Source: Acidobacteriaceae bacterium
Lineage (GTDB): Bacteria; Acidobacteriota; Terriglobia; Terriglobales; Acidobacteriaceae
DNA length: 34,439 nt
Direction: 5' to 3'
NCBI GenBank assembly: GCA_003162935.1
Contig: PLUW01000037.1
Span: 1-34,439, forward strand
The notes beneath the pieces were generated by a model. It did not search any database. It saw nothing but the letters and a program-made list of their open reading frames with translations, and was not told where the DNA came from. The first letter of the stretch is position 1. Each line of letters begins with the position of its first letter. The position numbers and the translations under genes are program-made. Below, in pieces: positions 7,949-16,276 of this stretch.

Positions 7949-8278
7949 AAAAACTTCAGAACGTGTCAAAGAACGATTATGGTTTTAACACTTCTATTAT
8001 TTTCGTCAATCAAAAATATGCGTCTGTAAGTGGTTATTCCTCAATCGAGTGCAGGGCGTGCACAGGCGGGTGACGCGGAAATTGTGCAGACGGGCGGGCG
8101 GCAGCGCGCCATCGCCGGTATTCACGCGATTAGTTGCGGCTTCGGCGCGGCTGGGGTCCCTGGCGCACATCGGATTGTGATTGTGCAAATCGGAGTTTCA
8201 GAGGTATGAATGCTGGCGATTCCTTCCGCGCTCGGGAATCCACTACAATACGGGGTCTTAACAGTGGGAGGCATTTTC

Positions 8279-9832
8279 ATGCGACGGCTTCGGACTTCGG
8301 CAATCGTCAGTCGGGTATGGGGTTGGGTGTGGATTGGTTGGGTGGGGATTCTGGCGCTGGCGGCAATCGCGGCGGGGCAGAGTCCGGAAGAGAAGACGGC
8401 GAAATATATGGAATCGGTGCGGCATCAGCCGGAATTGTTGCTGCCTTTTCTACAGGCGATGCCCAAGGGCGGCGACCTGCACGTCCACTTGTATGGCGCT
8501 ATCTATGCAGAGAGCATGATCGACTGGGCGTCGGAGAACGCTTTGTGCGTGGATCGCAGCACTTCGAAGCTGATCCACGCGGCTTGCGATTCCTGCGAAC
8601 CGTATCGGAACAAGCCGTCGGTGCGCTGCGCGTATCAGGATCATATTCTTTACGACCAATTGGTGGATGCGTGGTCGATGAGGAATTGGCATGCGGCGGA
8701 GGAATCGGGGCACGACCATTTCTTTGCCACGTTTGATAAGTTTGGTCCGGCGTTCGAGAAGCATGTCGGCGACGCACTGGCAGAAGTGGCGTCGCGGGCG
8801 GCGGCCGATCATCTGCAATACGTGGAGCTGATGCATACGGCGGATGGCGCAGGCGCGGCGATGTTGGGCGCAAAGATCGGATGGGACGACGACTTCGCCA
8901 GGCTCCGCGACAAGTTATTGGCCGGCGGAATGGCGGATGTGGTCGCGTCGGTGCGCAGCCAGCTTGATGCCGATGAAGCTCGAAAGAAAGAGGTGCTGCA
9001 TTGCGGGACGGCGCAGGCGGCTGCGGGATGCGAGGTTGCGATTCATTATCTGTATCAGGTGTTGCGCGGATTGCCGCGGGAGCAGGTGTTTGCGCAGATC
9101 CTGCTCGGATTTGAGTTGACGAAGGCCGATGCGCGTTTCGTGGGATTTAATCTGGTGATGCCGGAAGATTATTACGTGCCCATGCACGACTTCGACCTGC
9201 ACATGAAGATCATCAAGGCGTTGCATAAGTTCTATCCGGCGACGCATGTGTCGTTGCACGCCGACGAACTGGCGATGGGGTTGGTTCCTCCTGAGGGGCT
9301 GCGGTTTCATATTCGCGAATCGATTGAACGCGCCGGCGCGGAACGCATTGGGCATGGCGTGGCCGTGATGAGCGAAGACGATCCGATCGGGCTGCTGCAA
9401 GAGATGGCGAAGAAAAATGTGCTAGTCGAGATTTGCCTGACGTCGAACGATGTGATCCTGGGCGTGAGCGGCGACCGGCATCCGCTGCCGGTTTATATGA
9501 AATACGGAGTGCCGGTGGCGCTCGCCACCGACGACGAGGGCGTCTCGCGCAGCGACATGACGCATGAATATCTGCGGGCGGCGGAGACTTATGGCTTGTC
9601 TTATGGCGAGTTGAAACGCATGGCGCGCGCGAGCTTGGAACACAGTTTTATTCCAGGTGATAGTCTGTGGGGCGATGAGCGGGAGTTGCGGCGGGCGGCG
9701 GTTTGCGAAGGGGAGAAGGCGGCGGGCGATCGACTCTCGGGAAAATGCGAAAAGTGGATTGGGGCGAATGAGCGGGCGCGCGTGCAGTGGGAGTTGGAGC
9801 GGGCGTTCGCGGAATTTGAGAAGAGCTACTAG
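8279..9832 (+). CDS. Exported adenosine-deaminase-like protein
   Basis: 517 residues of the metal-dependent adenosine deaminase superfamily. Seen are GGDLHVHLYG (metal ligands His68, His70), SLHADEL (His328, catalytic Glu330), ERIGHG (His359) and ALATDDEGVSRSDMTHEY (Asp418/Asp419), so the active site looks complete. Before the domain there is a signal peptide: basic MRRLR, a Trp-rich hydrophobic core and a likely cut near AIAAG-QS. It should therefore act in the periplasm or outside, like the longer secreted ADA/ADGF-type enzymes, which are also about 500 residues. The start at 8279 is set by GGGAGG at 8266-8271; the frame is open from an ATG at 8210 that lacks both. Purine nucleoside phosphorylase follows 89 bp downstream on the same strand, suggesting joint nucleoside catabolism. 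Adenosine as substrate is inferred. Confidence 0.9.
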   Translation: MRRLRTSAIVSRVWGWVWIGWVGILALAAIAAGQSPEEKTAKYMESVRHQPELLLPFLQAMPKGGDLHVHLYGAIYAESMIDWASENALCVDRSTSKLIHAACDSCEPYRNKPSVRCAYQDHILYDQLVDAWSMRNWHAAEESGHDHFFATFDKFGPAFEKHVGDALAEVASRAAADHLQYVELMHTADGAGAAMLGAKIGWDDDFARLRDKLLAGGMADVVASVRSQLDADEARKKEVLHCGTAQAAAGCEVAIHYLYQVLRGLPREQVFAQILLGFELTKADARFVGFNLVMPEDYYVPMHDFDLHMKIIKALHKFYPATHVSLHADELAMGLVPPEGLRFHIRESIERAGAERIGHGVAVMSEDDPIGLLQEMAKKNVLVEICLTSNDVILGVSGDRHPLPVYMKYGVPVALATDDEGVSRSDMTHEYLRAAETYGLSYGELKRMARASLEHSFIPGDSLWGDERELRRAAVCEGEKAAGDRLSGKCEKWIGANERARVQWELERAFAEFEKSY

Positions 9833-9855
9833 CGTAGGACCTGTTGTCTATCGCA

Positions 9856-9896
9856 CCGGCAAAAAAGCAGGTCCTTCGCTACGCTCAGGATGACAA
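9856..9896 (+). repeat. Dispersed intergenic repeat, copy 2
   Basis: CCGGCAAAAAAGCAGG then TCCTTCGCTACGCTCAGGAT-GACAA. It is about 35 of 40 positions the same as the inverted copy at 30443-30482. It lies in the short gap between the deaminase-like and phosphorylase genes, so it would be transcribed if these form an operon. Confidence 0.8.
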
Positions 9897-9921
9897 CTTG
9901 TATTTATGACAGTGTGTGCTT

Positions 9922-10785
9922 ATGACCCCAGACCTGTTTACTCGCGCTGAATCCGCCGCGGCATTCGTGCTGTCGCAGACCAAGCTGCGCCCGCAGATTG
10001 GACTCGTGCTCGGCTCCGGGCTGGGATCGTTTGCCGACGATCTGACCGAGGCAGTGCGCATTCCTTATGCCGATATTCCGACCTTTCCACGTTCGACGGC
10101 CGTGGGACATGCCGGGCAACTCGTCGTCGGTAAGTCGGGTGAAATTCCGGTCGCCGTGATGCAGGGACGCGTGCATCTCTACGAAGGCTATCCAGCAGCC
10201 GAGGTCGCGTTCCCCGTGCGCGTGCTCGGACGCATGGGCATCCGCGCGCTCATCCTCACCAACGCCGCTGGCGGCATCAACGTCGAGTACGGGCAGGGAG
10301 CGCTGGTCATCCTGCGCGATCACATCAATCTTCAGGGGCAGAATCCGCTGACGGGCGCGAATGACGAGCGCTTTGGGCCGCGATTCCCTGATATGAGTTA
10401 TACCTACGCCAAGCGCTATCGCGAGATTGCGCTGGAAGAGGCGAAGAAGCTTGCGATTCCTCCGCGTGAGGGCGTGTATGCGGCGGTAGCGGGGCCGAGT
10501 TACGAGACTCCGGCGGAGATTCGCTACCTGCGCACCATCGGCGCCGATCTGGTGGGCATGTCGACCGTGCCGGAGGCAATCGCGGCGCGGCATATGGGGA
10601 TGAACCTTCTGGCCATCTCGTGCGTGACCAATATGGCCGCGGGAATTCTCGATCGGGCGCTCGTCCACGAGGAAGTGCTTGAGGTGGGACGGCGCGTCAT
10701 GGGGCAGTTCATCGCGCTGCTGCGGGCGGTGCTGCCGCGGATTGCGGAGGAGTTGCATAAGACCGGCAGCCCACCTAGAACGTGA
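9922..10785 (+). CDS. punA: Purine nucleoside phosphorylase (trimeric type)
   Basis: 287 residues of the low-molecular-mass, trimeric PNP family, which splits inosine and guanosine with phosphate to base plus ribose-1-phosphate. Landmarks are the phosphate-binding GLVLGSGLGSFAD, His63 in VGHAGQ, GRVHLYEGY (Arg83, His85), TNAAGGIN, GPSYETPAEIRYL and the base-binding SCVTNMAAG (Asn237). There is no signal peptide, so it is cytoplasmic. The ATG at 9922 is chosen; a GTG at 9916 would add two residues. It lies 89 bp after the exported deaminase-like gene, with a repeat between. Its stop overlaps the stop of the opposing receptor gene by 11 bp. The pairing of deaminase and PNP fits adenosine to hypoxanthine catabolism. 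Confidence 0.95.
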   Translation: MTPDLFTRAESAAAFVLSQTKLRPQIGLVLGSGLGSFADDLTEAVRIPYADIPTFPRSTAVGHAGQLVVGKSGEIPVAVMQGRVHLYEGYPAAEVAFPVRVLGRMGIRALILTNAAGGINVEYGQGALVILRDHINLQGQNPLTGANDERFGPRFPDMSYTYAKRYREIALEEAKKLAIPPREGVYAAVAGPSYETPAEIRYLRTIGADLVGMSTVPEAIAARHMGMNLLAISCVTNMAAGILDRALVHEEVLEVGRRVMGQFIALLRAVLPRIAEELHKTGSPPRT

Positions 10786-13700
10786 GTTTCAATGCCACTT
10801 GAAGCACGCGCGGACCACCTCCGCCGAGGCCAGGATTCGTCTGGGCCACGTCAGGCGTCTGGGTGAGTTCGCCGCCCGAAGTTCCTCCCGGTTCAATGAC
10901 GTGGTTGGGCTGCGCGAAATTGGGATGGTTGAGGACGTTGAAGAATTCGGCCCGCAGTTGCACCCCCAGCCGTTCCGTTAATTGTGTGTTCTTGGTGAGC
11001 GAAAAGTCGAGGTTCTTGTAGCCCGGACCATAGATGGAGTTGCGTCCCAGGTCTCCAAAAGTGCCATCGGCGGGCTGAGAGAACGCGTTCAGATTCAGAT
11101 AGCCGGTAGCCGGGCTCCAGTTGTGCACAATCGGATCGATTCCCGGAACTACGTTGGGGCGTTGGTTGAAATAGTAGCGCCCGCTGGTGTCGTTGGCGGT
11201 TACGATTGGAATCGGCCGTCCGCTTTGCAGGCTGGCGATCCAGTTGAGTTGCCATCCGGAGCCGAACTTGCCAGCGGCGTGCCATGAGGGCAGACCGTAA
11301 TTGATCGCCGCCGTGAAGCGTTGGCGCGTATCGAAGGAGGAAGGCCCATGCTCCGCCTTGAGATTGCTGGGGTCTTGGGGGAAGGCGACGCCGGGGGCGA
11401 AATCGATGCCGTCGGAAGCGTCGTCGAGCGACTTGGAAAAGTTGTAAGTGGCGAAACCAGAGACGCGGTGCAAATTCTGAATTCTCAAGGTCGTCTGCAA
11501 CGCGCTGTAGGTGGACGAACTGATCGGCGTCAGTAAATCGATCGCGTTGAAATTCGGGTTTGGCCGGTCATCGTTCGCGTCGGGTTCGTTCGCGTCCGTT
11601 AAACGCACCAACTTCGTGCCCTTGCTGCCGACGTAGCCGATTTCGAGCGACGCCTTGTCGGCCAACTTCTGTTGCACGTTCAGGTTGAAGTTCTGGGTAT
11701 AGGGACTGTGAAACTGACGAGGCGTTCCGAAAATGTCGTAGGGGCCGCTGGTGGCTACGGTCAGAATTGGGTCGGTTGTGTCGGTGCCGTTGAACGCCGC
11801 CGAGTTGAAGTTCATGGGGAGCACTGCTTTCGGCCCAATCGGATTTGTGGCCACTCCGGCGGAGTTGGTGAAGTTTGCGATGAGAAGATCCTGAGGCACG
11901 TAGTCGTAAAAAATCCCGTAGCCCCCGCGAACCACGGTGTTCTTGAGCACATTCCAGGCAAAGCCCAGGCGCGGACCGAAGTCATGCAGGTCCCGCGCGT
12001 AGAGGCCATTCAGGCCGTCCGAGCCAACCATGGCCAAATTCCCGTCGGACCCCAGGTTGGAAAGCAGGTTGTTCTTCTCGCTGAGCGGGCCGAAATACTC
12101 CCAACGCAATCCCGCATTCAAAGTGAAGGTCGGCGCGAAGCGGTAGTCGTCCTGGGCGAAGAAGCTGAAGCCGTTGTTGTAAGTCGTCCGCTGCGTGTTG
12201 CCGCTGTCGACGGAAACGAAACTGCAGCAATCGTTGAGGTCGTCCGCCCCGCCGGTATAGAAGTCGGCGAGAGAATCGACGATCGGGTCTGAACTCAATC
12301 CGAGGCCCGCCGTGAACTGATAAATTCCGCGCTCCAGATTGTCATTGAAGTTGTCGACAGCTGCGTGGCGGAACTCTCCGCCGAACTTGAAGGTGTGCTT
12401 GCCGTGCAGCCAAGTGAAGTTGTCGAGGATCTGAAAAGTCTGGCTGGTGCGGCCGCGGGGAACGCTGTAACCGATCGCGCCCAGGTTCTCGATCCCGGTG
12501 AAATCGAACTCCGGGAGCCCAAGCTTGCCCGTGCCGAAGTTCAGGCCATTCGCCTCGGGGTTCCAATTCGCGTTGAGCGAACTGAACGAGGTGCGGTAAC
12601 GGCTGTAGCCAAAGCGTACTTCGTTGATCTTGGAAGGAGAAAGGGTGGAAAGCCAACTGAGAGAAAGTATTTGAACACGGGTCGGCGACGTTTGCGAAAA
12701 GGCCGCCAGGCGCGATCCGGTGCCATAGCCGCCCGGAGAACCCAAAGGAAACACCTGATAATTCCGCGCAAAAGCATAGCGGCCAGTGAGAAACTGCTGA
12801 TTGGAAAGGCTGTGATCCACCTTTACGATCAAATTATCGCCGCTATTCTGGTCGTTCACCGAACTGGCCAGGGTGTTCGTGTTGCTCTGTGGATAAAAAG
12901 CGAGAATGGCGTCGAGGCCGGGATTGATCACGCCACCGTTGAGAGTTTGTGCGATGGATCGCGCCTGCGAAATTTCCGATTGGGTCGGAACTAGAAGGAG
13001 GAAGTCCGATCCTACCCGCTCTCGTTCTCCTTCGTAGGCTCCAAAGAAAAAAGTCCTGTCTTTGACGATGGGTCCGCCTAGAGCGCCGCCGAAGTTGTTG
13101 TTTTGGAATACCGATTTCCGCGGTTCGAAGTTGAAAAAGTTGCGTGCGTCGAGGCCGCTGTTCCGGAGAAAATCGAATGCGGAGCCATGCAGCCGGTTGG
13201 TGCCAGAGCGAGTGACGATGTTGACCACCGAGCCGCTGTTCCTGCCGTATTCGGTGCTGAACTGCGACTGCAAGTTGAATTCCTCGATGGCCTCAACCGG
13301 CAAAAGGGCAGCGGGAGCGCCGCCGATGCCAGCCTGATTCAGCGCAGAGTTGTTGAAGTAGGGATCGTTGTCGTCGGTGCCATCCAGCGTGTAGTTGTTG
13401 GAGCGGTCGCGGTTGCCATTGATGTTGAATTGGCCAAACCCTCCCTGCGTACCTGCGACTCCCGAGGGGTCAACCGTGGTGCCGGGAGTAAGAGCCACCA
13501 GCTTGCCAAAATCGCGACCGTTCAGCGGGAGTTCGTTTACGAGTTGCCGCTCCACCACCTGTCCGAGGACGTCTCTTGTGGTTTCGATCAGCGGCGCTTC
13601 CGCGGTCACAGTCATCTGCTCGGTCTGCTGCCGTACCTTGGTCAGATCAAAGTTGGCGGTTGTGTCGAGCCCGACGTTGACCTGAATGTTCTGCGCGGCG

Positions 13701-13987
13701 GGCGACAGCGGGGCGGACTCGGCGGTGACCGTGTATTCGCCGGCGGGGAGTTCGGCCAGCACGTAGGCTCCATCGGGACCGGTGGTGGCCTCTCGGTGCA
13801 AGCCGGTGCCGATGTTCTTTGCCGTGACCTTGGCTCCGGCGATCACCGCGCCGCTGGGATCGGTCACCGTACCGCGGATCGATCCGCGAAAGCTCTGCGC
13901 CCATGCCGTCGCGACCAGGAACAGGGCTGCCAGGCTAGTTGCCAGAATCGAGATTGCCAGTGTCCGTCGACTTATGCTTTTGCCCAT
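10775..13987 (-). CDS. TonB-dependent receptor, Oar-like, with N-terminal carboxypeptidase-regulatory-like domain
   Basis: 1,070 residues, an outer-membrane beta-barrel of the large family expanded in Acidobacteriota. In order: a signal peptide (cut near AWA-Q, residue 30), a carboxypeptidase-regulatory-like Ig fold at about 33-115 (GSIRGTVTDPSGAVIAGAKV ... PAGEYTVTAES), a plug domain from about 135 with the typical ELPLNGRDF (152-160), and a barrel ending in VALKLTF, the aromatic C-terminus of outer-membrane proteins. Start: ATG at 13987 with AAGGAA 6 nt upstream gives a normal signal peptide. An ATG at 14047 overlaps the stop of the upstream gene as ATGA but would add 20 residues before the signal. 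Cotranscribed with the exported SAM hydrolase. Ligand unknown; nucleosides are a guess from context. Confidence 0.93.
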   Translation of the reverse strand: MGKSISRRTLAISILATSLAALFLVATAWAQSFRGSIRGTVTDPSGAVIAGAKVTAKNIGTGLHREATTGPDGAYVLAELPAGEYTVTAESAPLSPAAQNIQVNVGLDTTANFDLTKVRQQTEQMTVTAEAPLIETTRDVLGQVVERQLVNELPLNGRDFGKLVALTPGTTVDPSGVAGTQGGFGQFNINGNRDRSNNYTLDGTDDNDPYFNNSALNQAGIGGAPAALLPVEAIEEFNLQSQFSTEYGRNSGSVVNIVTRSGTNRLHGSAFDFLRNSGLDARNFFNFEPRKSVFQNNNFGGALGGPIVKDRTFFFGAYEGERERVGSDFLLLVPTQSEISQARSIAQTLNGGVINPGLDAILAFYPQSNTNTLASSVNDQNSGDNLIVKVDHSLSNQQFLTGRYAFARNYQVFPLGSPGGYGTGSRLAAFSQTSPTRVQILSLSWLSTLSPSKINEVRFGYSRYRTSFSSLNANWNPEANGLNFGTGKLGLPEFDFTGIENLGAIGYSVPRGRTSQTFQILDNFTWLHGKHTFKFGGEFRHAAVDNFNDNLERGIYQFTAGLGLSSDPIVDSLADFYTGGADDLNDCCSFVSVDSGNTQRTTYNNGFSFFAQDDYRFAPTFTLNAGLRWEYFGPLSEKNNLLSNLGSDGNLAMVGSDGLNGLYARDLHDFGPRLGFAWNVLKNTVVRGGYGIFYDYVPQDLLIANFTNSAGVATNPIGPKAVLPMNFNSAAFNGTDTTDPILTVATSGPYDIFGTPRQFHSPYTQNFNLNVQQKLADKASLEIGYVGSKGTKLVRLTDANEPDANDDRPNPNFNAIDLLTPISSSTYSALQTTLRIQNLHRVSGFATYNFSKSLDDASDGIDFAPGVAFPQDPSNLKAEHGPSSFDTRQRFTAAINYGLPSWHAAGKFGSGWQLNWIASLQSGRPIPIVTANDTSGRYYFNQRPNVVPGIDPIVHNWSPATGYLNLNAFSQPADGTFGDLGRNSIYGPGYKNLDFSLTKNTQLTERLGVQLRAEFFNVLNHPNFAQPNHVIEPGGTSGGELTQTPDVAQTNPGLGGGGPRVLQVALKLTF

Positions 13988-14043
13988 GGTTGCTTCCTTA
14001 GTGGAAATCATTTGTTGGACCTGTTCGAAATTGTATTCTCCCG

Positions 14044-14979
14044 TCATTGTTTCTCAACGGGCTTCTTGCGGGGAATCCACACCGGTTGCGGCGGTTCGAT
14101 TTTGTATGCCGCCGCGAAGCTGGCCTGATTGAGCGCAAAGCTGGCTCGTCCTCGCGAATCGATGAACAGCAACGGCTGCTTGAGCGGCACGTCGCTGAAC
14201 GTTCTGACAAAGGGCATTTCAATTTCGTGACCGGCGATTGTGACTCTCAATTTGTCGCCGCGCTGATAGCCGAGCTTCAGAAAATCGTCGGCGCTGATGT
14301 TGGTGATAATGTTGCCGAAGGGGCCGTCGAGGGCGATGACTTCGCCCGTCAGGCCTTTGTCGTCGACGGTGGCAGGCTTCAGATCGAGACGGACTAACTC
14401 CTTGACCGGTGGGCCGACCTGGGTCCAGTCGTCGCCGCGCGCAATATGAGCGCCGACCGGTGAAAAAATATCGCGGCCATGAAAAGTGGAGGAAATCTTG
14501 GCGCCGACCATCCAATCGGGGTTGGTCACTTCGCGGATGGCTTCGGTGCCGTCGCGGTCTTCGACCATCGTCATCAGGCCATTGTCGGGCAGCACGAAAA
14601 ACTGCCCGCGCTTCGATTTCACGACCACGGCCTTGCGCGAACTGCCCACGCCGGGGTCGACCACCACCACGAACACCGTTCCGGCGGGAAAGTAGGGAGT
14701 CGCCCCGAACAGGAAGCGAGCTCCGTCGCGAATCGAAAAAGCGTTCACCTGATGGGTGAGATCGACGATCCGCAGGTTGGGCGCGATGCCGTACATGACG
14801 CCCTTGCACAGCGCCACCGAATCGTCGACGACGCCAAAATCGGTCATGAAGACGATGGTGGGCGGCGGTTGCACCGCGGATTGCTGCGCTAGAAGAAGGC
14901 TCGCGGCCAGAAATAAGAACGTAAACCATAAATAGAACGCTCGTCTCGATTTTCCGGTACGGGTTGGCGTTATGTGCAT
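14044..14979 (-). CDS. Exported SAM hydroxide adenosyltransferase family protein (DUF62)
   Basis: 311 residues of the SAM hydrolase/fluorinase-chlorinase fold family; characterised DUF62 members split S-adenosylmethionine with water to adenosine and methionine. Family marks: TIVFMTDFGVVDDSV (TDFG 46-49), VVVVDPGVGSSRK, VLPDNGLMT, STFHGRDIFSPVGAHIA (His167, candidate for the proposed catalytic histidine) and the C-terminal GPFGNIITNI region. Unusually, a signal peptide or N-terminal anchor (about residues 14-32) precedes the domain, ending near LLAQQ-SA. AGGAGG lies upstream of the start with an 11-nt gap. It is the first gene of a two-gene operon with a TonB-dependent receptor. Halogenation activity is possible in the fold, but the context gives no support for it. 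Confidence 0.88.
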   Translation of the reverse strand: MHITPTRTGKSRRAFYLWFTFLFLAASLLLAQQSAVQPPPTIVFMTDFGVVDDSVALCKGVMYGIAPNLRIVDLTHQVNAFSIRDGARFLFGATPYFPAGTVFVVVVDPGVGSSRKAVVVKSKRGQFFVLPDNGLMTMVEDRDGTEAIREVTNPDWMVGAKISSTFHGRDIFSPVGAHIARGDDWTQVGPPVKELVRLDLKPATVDDKGLTGEVIALDGPFGNIITNISADDFLKLGYQRGDKLRVTIAGHEIEMPFVRTFSDVPLKQPLLFIDSRGRASFALNQASFAAAYKIEPPQPVWIPRKKPVEKQ

Positions 14980-15202
14980 CGCGTTGGCAACCTCCTAAAA
15001 GACTACTAGTTTACTAGAGATTAAGGAAGACACAACTGGTCGACGCTTCGCCAGCCCCTTGCCGGTCGTCGGGCCCAAATGTCGCTCCTGTGGAGATGAT
15101 GATTCTATCCGCACAAGTGCGGAAGCCGAATGCCGCCGCTGCATCTATAATCGGGGCGGGAATTCATCCACTATTATTCGTTCAATGTAAGGAGATTAAA
15201 CA
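14980..15202. promoter_or_regulatory. Divergent promoter region with palindrome and TATAAT
   Basis: Between the SAM hydrolase operon (-) and the PPOX-type gene (+). It contains a TCCGCAC-AA-GTGCGGA palindrome at 15108-15123 and a perfect TATAAT at 15146-15151 facing the PPOX-type gene. An ACTAGTTTACTAGA near-palindrome lies at about 15005-15020, close to the start of the leftward operon. No good -35 box is visible for the TATAAT. Confidence 0.45.
15108..15123. promoter_or_regulatory. 16-bp perfect palindrome, candidate operator
   Basis: TCCGCAC-AA-GTGCGGA ends 22 bp before the TATAAT at 15146, so it would overlap the -35 region of that promoter. This placement suits a repressor or activator site for the PPOX-type gene. 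A simple RNA hairpin is the alternative, though it lies upstream of the likely start of transcription. Confidence 0.4.
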
Positions 15203-15601
15203 ATGTCTAACGTGATTCCTGAAAAATACGCCGACCTGTTCCAGAAGCGCGCGTTCGCCAGTCTGGGCACTCTCATGCCCGACGGACGGCCGCAGGTTAC
15301 GCCCGTGTGGTGCGATTTCGACGGTCAGCATGTGATCTTCAACTCCGCCCGCGGACGGCAGAAAGACAAGAACGTGCGCCGCGATCCGCGGGTTGCGATC
15401 GCGATCATCGATCCCGACAATCCTTATCGCTATCTGGAGATCCGCGGTACCGTGGTCGAGATCACCGAAGATGGCGCCAGCGCCCATATCGACAAGATGG
15501 CGAAAAAATATATGGGAGTCGATAAGTATCCCTACGCGCAACCGGGAGAGGTCCGCGTGCTTTACAAGATCCGGCCCGAGCACACGACCGTGATGGGCTA
15601 G
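15203..15601 (+). CDS. PPOX-class (F420/flavin split-barrel) family protein
   Basis: 132 residues with the pyridoxamine-5'-phosphate-oxidase-like split beta-barrel: FASLGTLMPDGRPQVTPVWCDFDG, then FNSARGRQKDKNVRRDPRVAIAIIDPDNPYRYLEIRGTVVEI. This is the pattern of PPOX-class F420-dependent proteins (TIGR03618-like), which bind FMN or F420 and reduce varied small molecules. Cytoplasmic, no signal. AAGGAG at 15187-15192 precedes the ATG well. Upstream are a TATAAT and a palindrome. Single gene, with substrate and cofactor unproven; heme or FMN binding by other members is possible. Confidence 0.85.
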   Translation: MSNVIPEKYADLFQKRAFASLGTLMPDGRPQVTPVWCDFDGQHVIFNSARGRQKDKNVRRDPRVAIAIIDPDNPYRYLEIRGTVVEITEDGASAHIDKMAKKYMGVDKYPYAQPGEVRVLYKIRPEHTTVMG

Positions 15602-15739
15602 GTCGCCACGCGCGCCCGTTTTTCTCCGGTAACGTTTCTTCCGCAAACGAGTCCAACTCTCGACGGGAACTTTGAGGGCGGCCTTTCCGTATTAGAAGGC
15701 AAGAGTCGAGAGACCCTCGTCGTTCTGCTGGAGGACGCT

Positions 15740-16258
15740 ATGGAAGTGGAGAAGAATCACGATGGCCTGCACGCGCACTTCATGGATGCGCAAGCCAATC
15801 ATGTTTCGGCGCAGCAGGTGGTGAAGGCAGCGCATGAAGAGCTCCTCCAGCTCCTGCGGCAGCGCGCCGACGTCATGAAACGCATTGGCACGGTGAAGCA
15901 GACGATCTCTGGATTGGCGGATCTTTTCGGCGACCAGGTGCTGGGCGACGACTTGCTCGAACTGATTGACCGTAAGCCCAATGGCCGCCAACCCGGCTTC
16001 ACCAAGGCGTGTCGCAGGGTTCTGATGGAAACGCGGCGTCCGCTGGGCGCGCGCGAAGTTTGCGTGGAGCTGGATCGGTGCGCGCCCACGGTCCTGGCGC
16101 GGCACAAGGATCCGCTGGCCTCGGTCACCACCGTTTTAAATCGTCTCGTCGATTACGGCGAAGCCCGCAGCCTGAGCAACGATCGAGGCCGCCGCGTGTG
16201 GGAGTGGATCAGCGAATGCGAAGCCTCGCCGGACGCGATGCCCTCCAGGACGGCTTGA
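15740..16258 (+). CDS. Helical protein with C-terminal winged-helix-like domain (unknown function)
   Basis: 172 residues, no signal peptide. The first half is helical and charged (VKAAHEELLQLLRQRADVMKR, then IGTVKQTISGLADLFGDQV), likely a short coiled coil. The second half (KACRRVLMETRRPLGAREVC ... DPLASVTTVLNRLVDYGEAR) reads like a winged helix used to bind DNA: an 'R.PL...E' helix pair, a recognition helix and a final WEWI beta-like end. GGAGG at 15730-15734 supports the ATG at 15740. No named family is recognised; a DNA-binding or signalling adaptor role is inference. It ends 18 bp from the converging repeat-protein gene. Confidence 0.75.
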   Translation: MEVEKNHDGLHAHFMDAQANHVSAQQVVKAAHEELLQLLRQRADVMKRIGTVKQTISGLADLFGDQVLGDDLLELIDRKPNGRQPGFTKACRRVLMETRRPLGAREVCVELDRCAPTVLARHKDPLASVTTVLNRLVDYGEARSLSNDRGRRVWEWISECEASPDAMPSRTA

Positions 16259-16276
16259 GCCAATTTTCCAGTTTCC

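Larger units (their letters stand above)
7592..8278. other. 687-bp gene-free gap with two related non-coding copies
   Basis: No convincing coding frame is present on either strand. Two segments share their ends: 7703-7790 and 7868-7948 both begin TAGACCCTTGCT and both end CCAACCGG, with weaker likeness between. The first contains a CCTGCAA/TTGCAGG inverted repeat (7723-7752). Bases 7970-8045 are markedly AT-rich compared with the surroundings. It could be a remnant of a lost gene or mobile element, or a structured RNA. Confidence 0.5.

Noticed and set aside
13103-14128. 341-codon plus-strand frame opposite the receptor N-terminus
   Set aside because: Antisense shadow of the signal peptide, carboxypeptidase-like domain and plug of the receptor; no recognisable protein features.
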